This document shows, one piece after another, positions 53,696 through 64,000 of a DNA stretch of 64,000 nt. Source of the stretch: Antedon mediterranea (taxonomy: Eukaryota; Echinodermata; Crinoidea; Comatulida; Antedonidae); NCBI RefSeq assembly GCF_964355755.1, contig NC_092673.1, positions 2,609,001 to 2,673,000 on the forward strand. The letters run 5' to 3'. The notes beneath the pieces were generated by a model. The model was given only the letters and a program-made list of their open reading frames with translations, ran no database searches and was not told where the DNA came from. Numbering within the stretch: position 1 is the stretch's first letter; each line of letters begins with the position of its first letter. The position numbers were made by a program, and so were the translations under genes.

Positions 53696-55103
53696 ATGGC
53701 AAATTTATGGGTTACCGTCTTATCTGTCACCCTGTTTTGGGGGATAGTTGGAATTGTGTGTCCACTTTTTGTTAGGAAAGGACCAAATAAAGGGTAAGTT
53801 GTTTTATATACATACAATTATACTGATATGTTAGGCCTAGACTGACCTTTTTTCTCACTAGTGAGCCTAGCTTGTTCTATAAAACAATCCGTTCGAAGTA
53901 TACTGAATGGTACAGGTCGTTTCGTACCCAAATATAGTTTTTTTTCCGTATTACAATTACATACTTTTCATTCATGTATATACATTCTCAAGTTATTTAT
54001 TCTTTCATATTAGAATTATTTAAATCAAGTGGTATTAATGTATTCTTGTGAAATCAGGCATTGTTAATTACTAAAAGGTACCGCCATATAATTATGAATA
54101 AATTAGAGTAACATTTGTTTGTTGGAATGGTCATCTATGTATGAGATTGTATAAATTAAATTTAATGCAAGCTGTTCTTTTTTGTCCTCAGAATAATTCA
54201 GATGATGTTTGTCTTAACAGCAATTTGTTGTTACCTGTTGTAAGTATGGTTATAATATTTTCACAACTCTCACTCATTTTTTCGATCTGTATATATTATT
54301 ATTATATATATTTTTTAATTTCATCTAATAAACTGCTTGTTTTTTCAGTTGGTTAATTGCTTATTTAATGCAGTTGAATCCATTATTTGGACCTCAACTT
54401 GAAGCTAAAGTCATCAATGCTATACGATGGGAATGGGAGGGACAGAGTGTAAGTTGTCATCAACAATTATAATAACAAAAAGCTCTGTCTACACTATCAA
54501 ACTAGTTTGACAAAAAAGTGTGATGTGCCCAAATATGGTAGTGATATGCTTAAATATGGTAATGATATGACATCATCGTGTCCATATATGAGCATATCAC
54601 ATTTTTTGTCAGATAAAGTTTGATACTGTAAACAGAGCTTAATACCTGTAATATCCTGTGTTTTGACAATTTTTTTTAGAGCCTTTTAAGTCAACCTTCC
54701 TTTGGAGATATGGTCTTAATTTGATCAATTAAGTTATGAAAATTTAATAATAAAAATTATTTGTGCAGGACTGTGTTCCTAGTTAATAATTTGCAAAAGT
54801 GGTATTTAAAACACATGTTAATATACAATAGCATGACCGTGACAATCTTCCATCAGTGATGTATCATCAAGATATAAAGTGGTGCAGTTTTCACAAGAAA
54901 GGGAACAATCTCTGTTCAAGCCACTGGGTTTTCAAGGCCTAAAAAAAAGGGGTCAAATTAAAACCTTACCAACCGTACTGGAGGCTATGGCCCATTAAAT
55001 ATTTGTTTGTAAAATTTCATTTTTAAAGTGGTGGATTAATTCTCCATACAGTGCATAATGATAATAAACACATTTCTGCTTTCTCTTTTCATTTCAGAAT
55101 TAG
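53696..55103 (+). CDS. ATP6V0E1: V-type proton ATPase subunit e (V0 sector), four coding exons
   Basis: Coding exons are 53696-53793, 54192-54239, 54349-54448 and 55098-55103, giving 83 codons; vertebrate e subunits have about 81. All three introns (398, 109 and 649 bp) start GTAAG and end CAG, and the phases close exactly. The product has two hydrophobic segments (about residues 7-27 and 38-57) and the family signature NPLFGPQL at residues 59-66, preceded by the Cys-Cys-Tyr-Leu-Phe-Trp-Leu-Ile stretch typical of subunit e. In the known family this is a small integral membrane protein of the V0 proton channel of endomembranes and is needed for assembly. The start ATG lies in the good context ACAATGGC. 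The last exon adds only Asn and the stop. The 3'UTR probably runs to the AATAAA at 55642 and contains an inverted-repeat element. Divergent neighbour: DPCD. Family assignment is from motif and length, with high certainty. Confidence 0.95.
54480..54640 (+). mobile_element. CArG MITE, copy 10
   Basis: Complete element in ATP6V0E1 intron 3, starting 31 bp after the donor. One intact CCAAATATGG; the other word is CCATATATGA. Confidence 0.88.
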
Positions 55104-55299
55104 AATTGTGGTGGTTACAGACTAAAATCAAGAAGTTTCTATTTTACCTAACAAGGGAAACATTCCATCATCTACGACAAATATAGTATACCTAATATTG
55201 GATCGGATTGGAAAAATACAGACTAATTTATCTCACAAAGAACAATCAATTCTATACAATGAAAACTCTTTATAAATATTTTATAGAGTAACTATTCTA

Positions 55300-55432
55300 A
55301 AGCTCTGTCTACACTATTTTTATGTGACAAAAAAATGTGCCCATATATGGACATGATAATGCCATATCACTACCATATTTGGAAACATCACACTTTTTTT
55401 GTCAAACTAGTTTGTTAGTGTAGACAGAGCTT
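55300..55432 (-). mobile_element. CArG MITE, copy 11
   Basis: Complete element in the ATP6V0E1 3'UTR, opposite orientation to copy 10. Carries CCATATATGG and CCATATTTGG. Confidence 0.88.
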
Positions 55433-55641
55433 AAGGTCAATATTGTTGAAAGGAGCTGTGTATACATAAATATATTTAGAGAAGAAAATATTATTGAAGT
55501 TATAGTCGTACAATAATTTGTAAGCCTCATATTATTCAGTACTCATGTACACCTATTTGTGATAGTGTCCTGTATATTATAATCCACTAGATAAGAAAAA
55601 CCGAAATATAGTGGCAACCCAGTGAATAATATGTATTAAAC

Positions 55642-55647
55642 AATAAA
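55642..55647 (+). terminator. Polyadenylation signal of ATP6V0E1
   Basis: The canonical hexamer AATAAA lies 539 bp after the ATP6V0E1 stop, and I saw no earlier one on the plus strand. The implied 3'UTR contains one complete inverted-repeat element (55300-55432). Confidence 0.5.
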
Positions 55648-56502
55648 ATATATATCAGTCATGTACAATATTGACAGGAATCTCATATCGGTAATAATTT
55701 ATTTTGAAATACAAGAATGATGTTTAATTAATATATGGCCTACCATACTGAAGCCTAGCAGTACTACTATTCTTACACAGTCTTGAGGATAAAAATACTG
55801 TGGCTTACAATGGATAGACTTAACTGTGCAGGACATGTGGAAAAACAATAAATATGATATGATATTAGAAATATAGTAGTGTCTAAAATGAAATCTAAAG
55901 AGTGATATTAATATGAAAATAATAGTGATACAAAATATATGTAATTGTACAGGAGTACTAGAAATTAATGTAATACAGTTTAGTAACAAATTTTTTTTCG
56001 ATTTTTTTATTTAATTTTCAGTATACCGAGCTTATGGTTTATTAAATATATATTGGTACAGGTATAATGATTGCATGACGTATTTGCTAAGAGTGAATTT
56101 AAAATCAAGCATAACATGCAAATAACAAATACCTCCAATGTGGATTTGACTGTGTTTGGGATATTAAACTTTGGTGTTGTAAATGTTATGAAAATTAAAG
56201 ATGCAATTTGTGTACATACAATATTGAAAATCTATATGTTCAATGCTGATTCTGTGTCTTCTAGTTGTAATCAAATAGTCAATACAAAATACAGTGAAGG
56301 CCCTCATTTGGGACAATCCTGCCTCTATTTTAGGGGACACATCATATGGAGAACATTTGTTGGATATAAGGTGTTGTCTCCCCGAATAGGGGTTCTAACA
56401 TATAAAATATGACAGAATTCAAATATCAGTCTTGCTTGTTCTCTGGAGCTCACACATGACAAGCCATGAAAATCTTTTGCACAGAGGTGTACATAATTGA
56501 AA

Positions 56503-56695
56503 TATTTTATTTATACTGGGCGACCTCTTCAGTCAAAGACTGGTCTCCCAGAGGGCCCAGTTATGTTAAGTGGCTGTACCAGGTAATTCTCTACTCATCT
56601 CTTAAAAATGCACTAGATTCTTTTAAAGTGCACAGGAGCTAGATGTGTACACTGGACCTACGGTTTATAGTCCAATCCGAGAAGACTACTATCAG
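56503..56695 (+). repeat. Dispersed repeat F, copy 3
   Basis: TCAGTCAAAGACTGGTCTCC, AAAGTGCACAGGAGC and TGTACACTGGACCTACG align with the DPCD intron copy. The join region (AAAATGCACTAGATTC) has diverged but is uninterrupted. Confidence 0.7.
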
Positions 56696-56850
56696 AACTA
56701 ACAAAAAGATCCACAACGAATACAATTTCTCAATCAATTTAATAATTAATTTACTATGAATTGTAGTAGAAAAGGATTTTATGCATTTTCATTATTCTTT
56801 TTAATAACAATATTTTGTTTTTTATTGAAACAAAAATAAACTAGACATGA

Positions 56851-58418
56851 AACTCGTCACTTTGACGAGTTAGTTATCCGCTCGACAAACGCCACGTGCA
56901 CGTCATACGTTACAATATTGCGCACAGAAAAATATTAAGGCATTATGACCTGAACTGAAGAATATGATATGTTGTTATTTCTGAATTCTGTTATTTTGTG
57001 TCATATAGTATACACAGTACAATCTGTATACATATCACAAACAGTGTAAAATAGGTGAAATTACGGGACCCGTATTTTATTGTAATTTTTAACATCTTGA
57101 CGGTTTCAAAATGAAATGCAAAAGTAGAAATTTCAGAATGAAATTATCTCAGCAACAACATATTAACGTGTAGAAGAAATTTGAATACGTGAAATATTGA
57201 TGCGCGCTCTTTTAAATGTAATGAAATATAATGCAAAAGATGAAAATACGACTTTTTTTATTTAACTGGCCATATGATGACGTCACAACATTCAATTGGC
57301 ACAATTTACACATGATTTTGTATCTACAATACAATAGCTTCCTGAAAACGTTTTAATCGTGATTATCACATTTTATTCTTACGAGGTATAACAGATTAAA
57401 ATTTACTGTAAAGATGAAATTAATGACCAACGTAATTAAAATTTTTAGGCATGATGACGTTAAAAAAATTTTAATTCATGCAAAAGATAGTTGATTGACC
57501 TAGAATATATTAAAATCGGGGTGAAAATAGACAACGAATAAGTGGAGATGCGCTCTATTAAATGTGATGAGCTATGACGAAAGAGACAAAAATCCTATAT
57601 TTTATATTCGCGTGGCCATACGATGACGTCACAATGTCCGGTTACCCATATTAATGCATGATCCGATATCTACAACTCATCAACTTCCAGAATATGTAAT
57701 TAAAAAAAAGTTCTCCATGTAGTTTAGAATCTATGACTGTTTAAAAATAGGCATAATTTTGACAAATTTTTGAACTTTTTCACCAAAAACGCGTGCAAAT
57801 TATGTAATTCGACGTGCTCGTATGACGTAATTTTAAGTCGAAATTGTTTAAAAGTTGGTAACATTACTAGAAAAGGCTGAAAAAACATAAATCACGCGAA
57901 AAAAATATGTTTTTAACGCTACGTGTGCACCGCGTGCGTAAAAATTTTTGCGCGCGTGGGAATTTTTGACATGCTCAAAATGACATGAAACGCATAGAAA
58001 GTTGATTAGAAGTTGATTTTTCGCATCCTAAAATTTTAAACGCACGTACGCGCGTAACTTTTTGTGAAACATGCTATTTTTAATCCATAGAAAGTTTGCG
58101 CTTGATATGACTTAAATTTTCACAAAGTGTCAAAACAAAATTATGTTTGGTTTTTAGTCTATGATCAATCATTGAAATTCATAAAATCGCGCGTACGTCA
58201 CGTTGCACAACTCTGACGTCATTCAAAAATAGGAGGTGCACAAGTTCACGTAAATGTCGATGTGTTGACAAAGTTACGATATGTTCTGTTTACACGTTTT
58301 AGAGAAACGCGACGCACAAAAATGACAGAAAGAAAGAAGTATAATACAGAAAAAAAAAAAAAATTTGATGAAACAGGACGATTACAAGGAGTTATCCGCT
58401 ACTAAGCGGATAACTAAT
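56851..58418. mobile_element. CpG-rich element with hairpin ends, Helentron-like candidate
   Basis: The left edge is a perfect 9-bp hairpin (AACTCGTCA, 3-nt loop, TGACGAGTT) followed by AGTTATCCGCT (56872). The right edge repeats AGTTATCCGCT (58390) as one arm of an 11-bp hairpin with a 4-nt loop and ends CTAAT. The interior is rich in CGCG, ACGT and GATGACGTCACAA (twice, in a degenerate internal duplication of about 345 bp). No long frame. Shared subterminal 11-mer plus terminal hairpin plus CTRRT end recall non-autonomous Helitron/Helentron elements, but there is only one copy here. Confidence 0.5.
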
Positions 58419-58896
58419 TATTCTTTTGTGCAATGCAATAACTATACATTATTTTCTAGAGCCTAATGAGTTTCTTTATTCCTATAAACTTATATTATAT
58501 AGATACCTACTGTATAGTTTTAATTAATATTAAGCCAATACTGCATATATATTTCATGATATTTTTAGAAAATAATTTGTTATTGTTGATAATCATTCCA
58601 AATGATAAAGAATTAAGAAACACATACCTTTGGTATAAATAATTATTTTATAATTTCAGCCTACTGTAATGATATGAACAACTGAGTATAAAAAGCAATT
58701 AAACTTGATCATAAAACAATGGCTACAAATAATCAATAGAAAACCCTTTAAAAAAAACCTTTCCCTTATTGCACATAAATATTTATTATAATTATTTTCT
58801 TCCAAAGTAAGAGATAAAATTTGGTTAACAGCCAATAACAAACTTTCATTTTGTTTTGAACATCTTATGCATAATTTAAATGGAATTTGTAGTGTT

Positions 58897-59038
58897 AAGC
58901 TCAGTCTACACTATTAAACCTTATGTGACAAAACATGTGATGTGCCCATATATGGACTTGGTACTGTATATCACTACCATATTTGGGCACATCACACTTT
59001 TTTTTTTTAAAACTAGCTGGATAGTCTAGACAAAGCTT
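58897..59038 (-). mobile_element. CArG MITE, copy 12
   Basis: Lies 200 bp beyond the RNF24-like stop codon, possibly in its 3'UTR. CCATATATGG and CCATATTTGG are both intact. Confidence 0.85.
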
Positions 59039-59237
59039 CATACAATTATACATATTGAGCAACTTTTCTACTCTGAGTAATCGCCCGCAAAAACCCCACA
59101 AAATCTAAATATTTAAAAACACCTATTACAAAATAATGACATCATCATCATGTGCTGACGAGATAATAAATCACCAGCAAACAATAACAAATTACAGTAT
59201 ATGGAAGACTGCATGTTGAGCAATTGTTGCTGGTAGT

Positions 59238-61821
59238 CTAAGTTCTTTCTGAAACGCTAATTAAAGCAGTCGTTTCCGTTGATGATGGCCTTGGTCTTGC
59301 ATTGCATATTGGACAAGTGTTACGCTGCTGTAGCCATTCTGATATACATCTATAAATTGTAAATACACAATTTTACAGATTTTATTTAATTCAAACATTT
59401 CACTTCATAATTATAGACATTTTAGTGTAAACAGATTCAACTCTACCAAAATCAGATAAGTAACCGAAGAAAAGATATTTAAAGGCCTAGTAGTAAATGA
59501 AAACTATTTGCTTGCTGGCTAGGTAGAATTAGTCAAATTAAGCCTATTTTACTAGAACTTTCATTTCTGGTATCTAGTTTTGAAAAGGGCATTTAGGAAA
59601 AAGGGGTGTTTGTGAGGTTCAAATGAACTGGCTACAGGGCTTGGACCATTTAGTAACATAAAAATATTTCTTTTTTGGAAGAGTTTCCAGAATTCATATC
59701 CAGTTTTAGAAGAGTAAAATATATCAAGCTTATTATCTAATTTGAAAATAACATTTTGAAATGAATCCACTTACGGTGAGTGAAATAAATGATGACAAGG
59801 GGTCTGTCCTAACTTCTCACCAGGTATAAAATCCTCTAAACACACAGGACAACTCTAAAAATGCATTAAAAAAAATAATAAACATGTACACAAACTATTA
59901 AAGATAACTAACTTGTCCCCCTAATTTTTTTTTTGTAGAATCTGCCAATTTAATGTCACATAATAGTTATTCACTTTGACCAAAATAAATCAAAAAACAA
60001 ATTATTTTTCTGAAAAAAATGTAATTTAAAGCAAAAAATACCTAGATTGTCTGTCAAGCAATGATTTCTTTTGTCTTTTTGTAAGTAAAATAATTATTTT
60101 TGTTTATTTTTTTTTTCTACAGAAGTGAATAATTAAAATTGCAAAATGGCCTAATCTTTAGTTTTCATGTTTTTTAAGTAGGACTGTGGATTTACAAAAT
60201 CCATGGTTTAATAATACAAATATATTGAAGATGAGGAAATTGAAGGTACAGTATGTTAAAGCCCCATTCCCTACGTTTTTTTTAGATCTAATTTAAGATC
60301 ACAAACTATATTTAATGTAAAAATAATACTATATGGTCCTATTGCGATAACTTTTTTCGTCTTTAAACGGTTAAAAATGTTAAAAATAAGTCGATTCTAA
60401 TAATAATAGCGGCCCGCTATAAATCCCAAAATGCATTGCGCGCGTATTGATATTTTTGTTTTTCACCTGTAATTCGCCCACTTTACGATCGATCGTGAGG
60501 CCAAAACAAATGGAAGACTCCTAACTTTTCAGCGAAAATACCGGGGTTTCCCCAATTTGTATCAACAGAGTCTGGCAAAAATAGAAAGACAGTTAATGCA
60601 GCAACTATACGTCAGGCTAGGTATATAGCTAGCGTATGATGTTCGTACGTTACCGATGTTTACCAGCTAGGCCTAAGACCGTCCACGAGAGGTCGATCGC
60701 TGCGAGCTACTTAGGTAGTGCATTGTTTCTCACTTTTTATCATAATTTACCATAAAACGTACATTTAAGACAAGGAATGACATGGTTTAATGTTTTTAAA
60801 GTGATATATATGTATTATTTTCCAAAAAAACGTCCAAAATTGCAGGGAAGGGGTCTTTAATATTATACTTACTTCATTGGCTGATTTTTTCTTTGAATAT
60901 GTAATCTATAAAATAATTTAAAAAATAACATTATTAAATAGCTCGTCTCCTAAAAGCCTCTAAATAAAGGAATTTTTTACAAAAACAAAGATTTCTAAAA
61001 CTCTTTTCTACTCTTCATTAAAAAAACAATTTTCTGAAAAACCAGATGTTTTTAGCAGCAGACCAATTCTAAACGCACCATCATTTTTTTTATGACAAAT
61101 GACTTGACTTGATAATCAAGGTTGTTGGTTTTTTTACTTGATTCCCAGAGAAAAGAAATCAGATTCCTGGGAATAGAGGCCAAGTATATTGCATATAGGC
61201 CTATCAATAAGGTTTATCGCAAATACCTTGATTTCGCGAGAAATTTCATTGCACAATGCATGATGGGAAGGGTTTGGGAGCAATAGCGCCACCCGTATAA
61301 TACAAACTTTATATACTGGTGGTGGCGCTATTGCTCCCAAAACCTTCTCATTATGCATCGCTCACGCAATTTGAATATGTTTTTAATGGTTGCAATTTTT
61401 AATAGACGGTCAGCCCAATGAAAATTCTATTTGACAAAAAGAGGACACCCTCTAAACTAATAATGTTGTGACAGGAGCACCAGTGTTTTAGCCTCTTACC
61501 ATTTTAAATCCACTTTCAACTGACGCTTCATATCGTAATCTGAAACAACCATAATATTTAATAAAGTATATAGTACTGTAAACAATGTTATAAGTAGAAT
61601 TAAAGAAATCAACATTCAACATTTTCGTTAAAACTTAAATAAGTTAAAATCTAAGGTAAAAAAGAATACAATTGTTAATCTAATAGTTAAAACAATGAGT
61701 ATTACTATTAATTATCATTTTACCTTAAAAGGTAACAGCAAAATATGATATTAAGGAATATGATGACAGCAGACAACAAGAGGATTGGTATGAGTTCAGA
61801 GAGTTGCAGCTCAACAGACAT
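59238..61821 (-). CDS. RNF24: RNF24/RNF122-like membrane RING-H2 E3 ubiquitin ligase, five coding exons
   Basis: Exons in transcript order are 61821-61724, 61539-61500, 60905-60873, 59854-59775 and 59349-59238, giving 363 nt or 120 residues plus stop. The introns are GT-AG and phases close. Residues about 11-32 form one hydrophobic segment ending FCCYLLRLR, very like the membrane anchor of RNF24 (FCCYLIRLR). The RING-H2 ligands are Cys59, Cys62, Cys77, His79, His82, Cys85, Cys96 and Cys99, with Trp89 at the E2-contact position; CPVCLEDF and the ELG-like turn also fit RNF24/RNF122. Known relatives are small membrane-anchored E3 ligases of the Golgi or ER. The protein is shorter than human RNF24 (about 148), with a shorter linker and C-terminus. 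The coding start exon has a good 3' splice site just upstream (AG at 61857-61856), so a non-coding first exon must exist upstream. A short upstream frame overlaps the start codon. RNF24 versus RNF122 was not resolved. Confidence 0.88.
59913..60177. mobile_element. TTGTCCCC MITE, copy 2 (right end worn)
   Basis: TTGTCCCCCTAATTTTT at the left, then TAATGTCACATAATAGTTAT and ACTTTGACCAAA as in the 28.7-kb copy; the GGGGAACAA right end is lost. In RNF24-like intron 3. Confidence 0.65.
60256..60860. mobile_element. TTAA-flanked element, copy 2
   Basis: Same ends and orientation as 32696-33329, with a deletion of about 27 bp near 60673 and a few substitutions, so the insertion is fairly recent. Its right edge is 12 bp from the end of RNF24-like exon 3 (60873). 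Confidence 0.85.
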
Positions 61822-61846
61822 AGCAGCAGCAGATAGCAGAATTCAT
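61811..61846 (-). promoter_or_regulatory. Upstream ORF overlapping the RNF24-like start
   Basis: An ATG at 61846 in the 5' leader of the RNF24-like mRNA opens an 11-codon frame (MNSAICCCYVC) that ends with TGA at 61813-61811. It overlaps the main ATG (61821) in another frame. Such overlapping uORFs usually lower translation of the main frame; that effect is inferred. The spliced leader begins at 61855, so this uORF is in every transcript that uses that acceptor. Confidence 0.55.
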
Positions 61847-62395
61847 GTTTGGACACTGTAGAGTTTAGAAGAGTAAACAAGTAAACTTGTTATTGATGGT
61901 GCGTGGCTTATGTCATGATGATCATGTGATAGTCTTTTGGTCAACAATTATTGGAACACTTGTTCGACGTCTCGCACCTCTACAATCATAATTATGTAAT
62001 CATCATTCTAAAGATTACATAATCTAGGCCTAGGCCTAGCCTAGATAGAGTAGAGAGGCAGCCCGGGTATGCCTATCTATGCCGCTGCTGCACACTGTGT
62101 GTGTCTGCCTAGATATGATTAATGTGTAGAGCCTAGCCAGTCAGGCCAGCCTATTATTTTAATGTGAATAATAAAGTACATTACCAATTAATTAGGGCTT
62201 TTAAACTTGATACCTTGCAAAACAAACCACGAAAAAGTCCTAGAGAGAGAGAAGACGTACGTACGACGTATATGGGAAATTGCAGCAGCCGTTTTTAATT
62301 TTATTAGTGTACCTTTTATAGAGGTCGCTCTCACCTTTTTACTTTGTTCTCTTTGTCATCCTCGGAGGAACTGTTCAACCCATACAAATAATTTA

Positions 62396-63346
62396 TAATA
62401 ATAATAATAAGCTTTATTTAATCACGGATACTTAACTCAACTAAAAGTTGTTTTTCAGTAAGACCGTGCTCAAAGGAAAACACCAACAATAATAAATGTA
62501 AAAAGCAGATATCAAATCAAATAATAAAACAATTACAGAAGCAAAAAACAAAAGCAGATAATAAAACAATTACAATGAAATAAAATGAAACAAGGATACA
62601 CTTACTAACTATAAAATTAAATAAGCAGTTAACAGTTTCTTAAAAAGAGAGACAGTTCACATTTTTAATATCTTCATGTAGCTCATTCCAAACCTTGGCA
62701 CCTCAATATGATAAGCTACGTTTTTTGTAGTTTGTTTTTGGTTTTGGTACTAAATTTGGCTTAGTTCTAATATTATAGTAATTGTTTTTGATATTGAACT
62801 TATTTAATAAATATGGAGGTGCAAGGTTGTTCATAATCTTAAACATAACAATAGCTTCATTTATATATAATCTTTCATCTAAGTTCATCCAATTTAGACT
62901 TTGTAGAGCTTGAGTACTATAGAGTCGGTTTGAGATTTGTTTGTAATAACTTTTGCTGCGCGATTTTGAAGAACTTGTAGTGTTTTACTTTGAGTTATAT
63001 TTGAACGTCCCCAAACAACATGGCAATACTCAAGATGAGGAGCCATAAGTGATTTGTATAGTTTGCATTGAATTTCTTTTGGAAATATATTATTAGTCTT
63101 TTTTAAGTAGTACAAGTTCTGCAAAGCCTTAGATTTTACATTATCGATTTGTGAGCACCAAGAAAGATTATTATCTAATATCACACCAAGGTGTTTACAT
63201 TTATTTACACGAGAGATTGGTTCTCCATCTATGTTAATGTTGACTTGTAAGTCAGATAGTTTACTTAACTTCTGTCTCGTTCCAATTAGGCCTAACATAA
63301 ATTCAGTTATTTTAACATTTAGGCTAAGTTTTTGCATATGAGCCAT
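62396..63346 (-). mobile_element. CR1/Jockey-group LINE 3' fragment
   Basis: A 150-codon minus-strand frame (63346-62894) carries the end of a reverse transcriptase: KLSLNVKITEFM, then CKHLGVILDNNLSW, then the thumb-like AAKVIT block. A second frame (62888-62703) continues with the usual C-terminal tail (FKIMNNLAPPYLLNKF, YNIRTK). The two are separated by a one-base frameshift near 62895. The 3' end is an ATT microsatellite (62396-62411 on the plus strand), typical of this group. It is truncated at its 5' end near 63350 and not functional. It lies upstream of the RNF24-like start exon. Confidence 0.8.
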
Positions 63347-63463
63347 CTTTTAAGACACAATAAAGTCAGAATTTATTGTTTCAGTAAGGTTATTAATTTA
63401 CTGTACAATAATACATTAAATGAGACAAATTGTAAAATTAAATAGAATAAATTAATATTAATG

Positions 63464-63503
63464 TTTTTTAATCGTCCTAGCCTATCACAGGACGATTAAA
63501 AAA
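63464..63503. repeat. Perfect 15-bp inverted repeat, 10-nt loop
   Basis: The arms TTTTTTAATCGTCCT and AGGACGATTAAAAAA flank AGCCTATCAC. Found 115 bp beyond the 5' break of the LINE fragment. Confidence 0.85.
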
Positions 63504-63928
63504 TGACATAAAACGTATAAAGTGTTTGTTGTTGGAATGAATGCTGTACCTATCTGTAATAGGCCTAGCATTTATGATAGGCGAGTTTAAAATCACCCAT
63601 TACTTACTTACTTACTTGTTTGCATAGCTATCCCCATTATTGGGGACATTTCGCCGTCATTGACATTATGTTGACATAGCACAACAATGAGAGACGTTAG
63701 TTGCTATTTTAATATGGTGATTTTTCAAAACGCAACACTATTATGAATTGAATATTGAATAAGGAATCTGGCCTACAGTACATAATTAATCATGCATATT
63801 ATCAAAGCATTTTAGAGTTGTGGTTCTTTGTGTAGCCTATTCCTTTATAATGTGCCCACGAGTCTGTAATTATTTTATTATTGAACAATTTTTCAAAGGA
63901 TTAATACAGGAAGTGACACAAAACTTAC

Positions 63929-64000
63929 TTTATCGTAGACGTATCTGGTGCTAATCTACTACAACTAACTTAAGTAAGAAATATTTTGTTATCATTTTGG
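63929..64000 (-). other. Candidate non-coding first exon of the RNF24-like gene
   Basis: A strong minus-strand donor (AAA|GTAAGTTTT) lies at 63928, 2.1 kb upstream of the acceptor that begins the RNF24-like start exon. The sequence before it runs to the window edge. It would supply the missing 5' exon, but nothing besides position and donor strength supports it. Confidence 0.3.

Noticed and set aside
53629-53817. 62-codon minus-strand frame over the shared promoter and ATP6V0E1 exon 1
   Set aside because: Antisense shadow of a confirmed exon with no splice or family support.
54141-54356. 71-codon plus-strand frame
   Set aside because: It overlaps ATP6V0E1 exon 2 in a different frame and reads through both neighbouring introns.
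56071-56412. 113-codon plus-strand frame downstream of ATP6V0E1
   Set aside because: Low-complexity composition and a CCCTCATTTGGGACAATCC...CCCCGAATAGGGG transposon-like end inside it; no domain.

Overview
This is a 64-kb piece of an AT-rich, intron-containing animal genome. It contains no operons, rRNA genes or CRISPR arrays. Gene content (V-ATPase subunit e, the cilia protein DPCD, a RING E3 ligase of the RNF24/RNF122 type, a FAM53 first exon), GT-AG introns of 0.1 to 1.3 kb, and recurrent TAGGCCTA-type words point to an invertebrate deuterostome. An echinoderm is my best guess, but that is an impression and was not tested.

Layout. 1-34 kb is almost gene-free. On the minus strand I can support one 99-nt coding exon of an unrecognised gene (2528-2626) and the first coding exon of a FAM53-like gene (13238-13309). 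The rest of that gene must lie leftward, mostly outside the window, and its 5' non-coding exon may be near 34.1-34.3 kb. The remainder is minisatellites, retroelement tails, a tRNA-derived SINE, a perfect 31-bp hairpin and several small transposon remnants. 34-48 kb is rich in tandem arrays (81-bp, 25-bp, a CpG-rich array and a 30-bp satellite of about 1.3 kb), carries an L1/Tx1-type LINE fragment, and ends in a cluster of four copies of one small element. Two open frames of unknown status (38807-39214 and 41368-41526) lie here.

48.5-62 kb is the gene cluster. DPCD (minus, six exons, 200 codons) and ATP6V0E1 (plus, four exons, 83 codons) are divergent, with start codons only 160 bp apart, so they probably share a bidirectional promoter. 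An RNF24/RNF122-like membrane RING ligase (minus, five coding exons, 120 codons) follows at 59.2-61.8 kb. None of these genes is a single open frame. Each was assembled by reading exons and splice sites by eye, and all splice phases close without error. 62.4-63.3 kb holds the 3' end of a CR1/Jockey-group LINE.

Most striking signals: (1) a short inverted-repeat element family with 12 copies, most of which carry sites of the CC(A/T)6GG (CArG) type, including copies in the last intron and 3'UTR of ATP6V0E1 in opposite orientation; (2) a pogo-like MITE nested in another repeat, with a related uninterrupted copy elsewhere in the window; (3) two near-identical TTAA-flanked elements, one inserted about 12 bp from a splice donor; (4) a 1.5-kb CpG-rich segment bounded by structured ends resembling a Helentron; (5) a 30-bp satellite that is open in several frames on both strands. 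I found no clear new multi-gene system. No database search or alignment was run; family names come from recognising sequence motifs.
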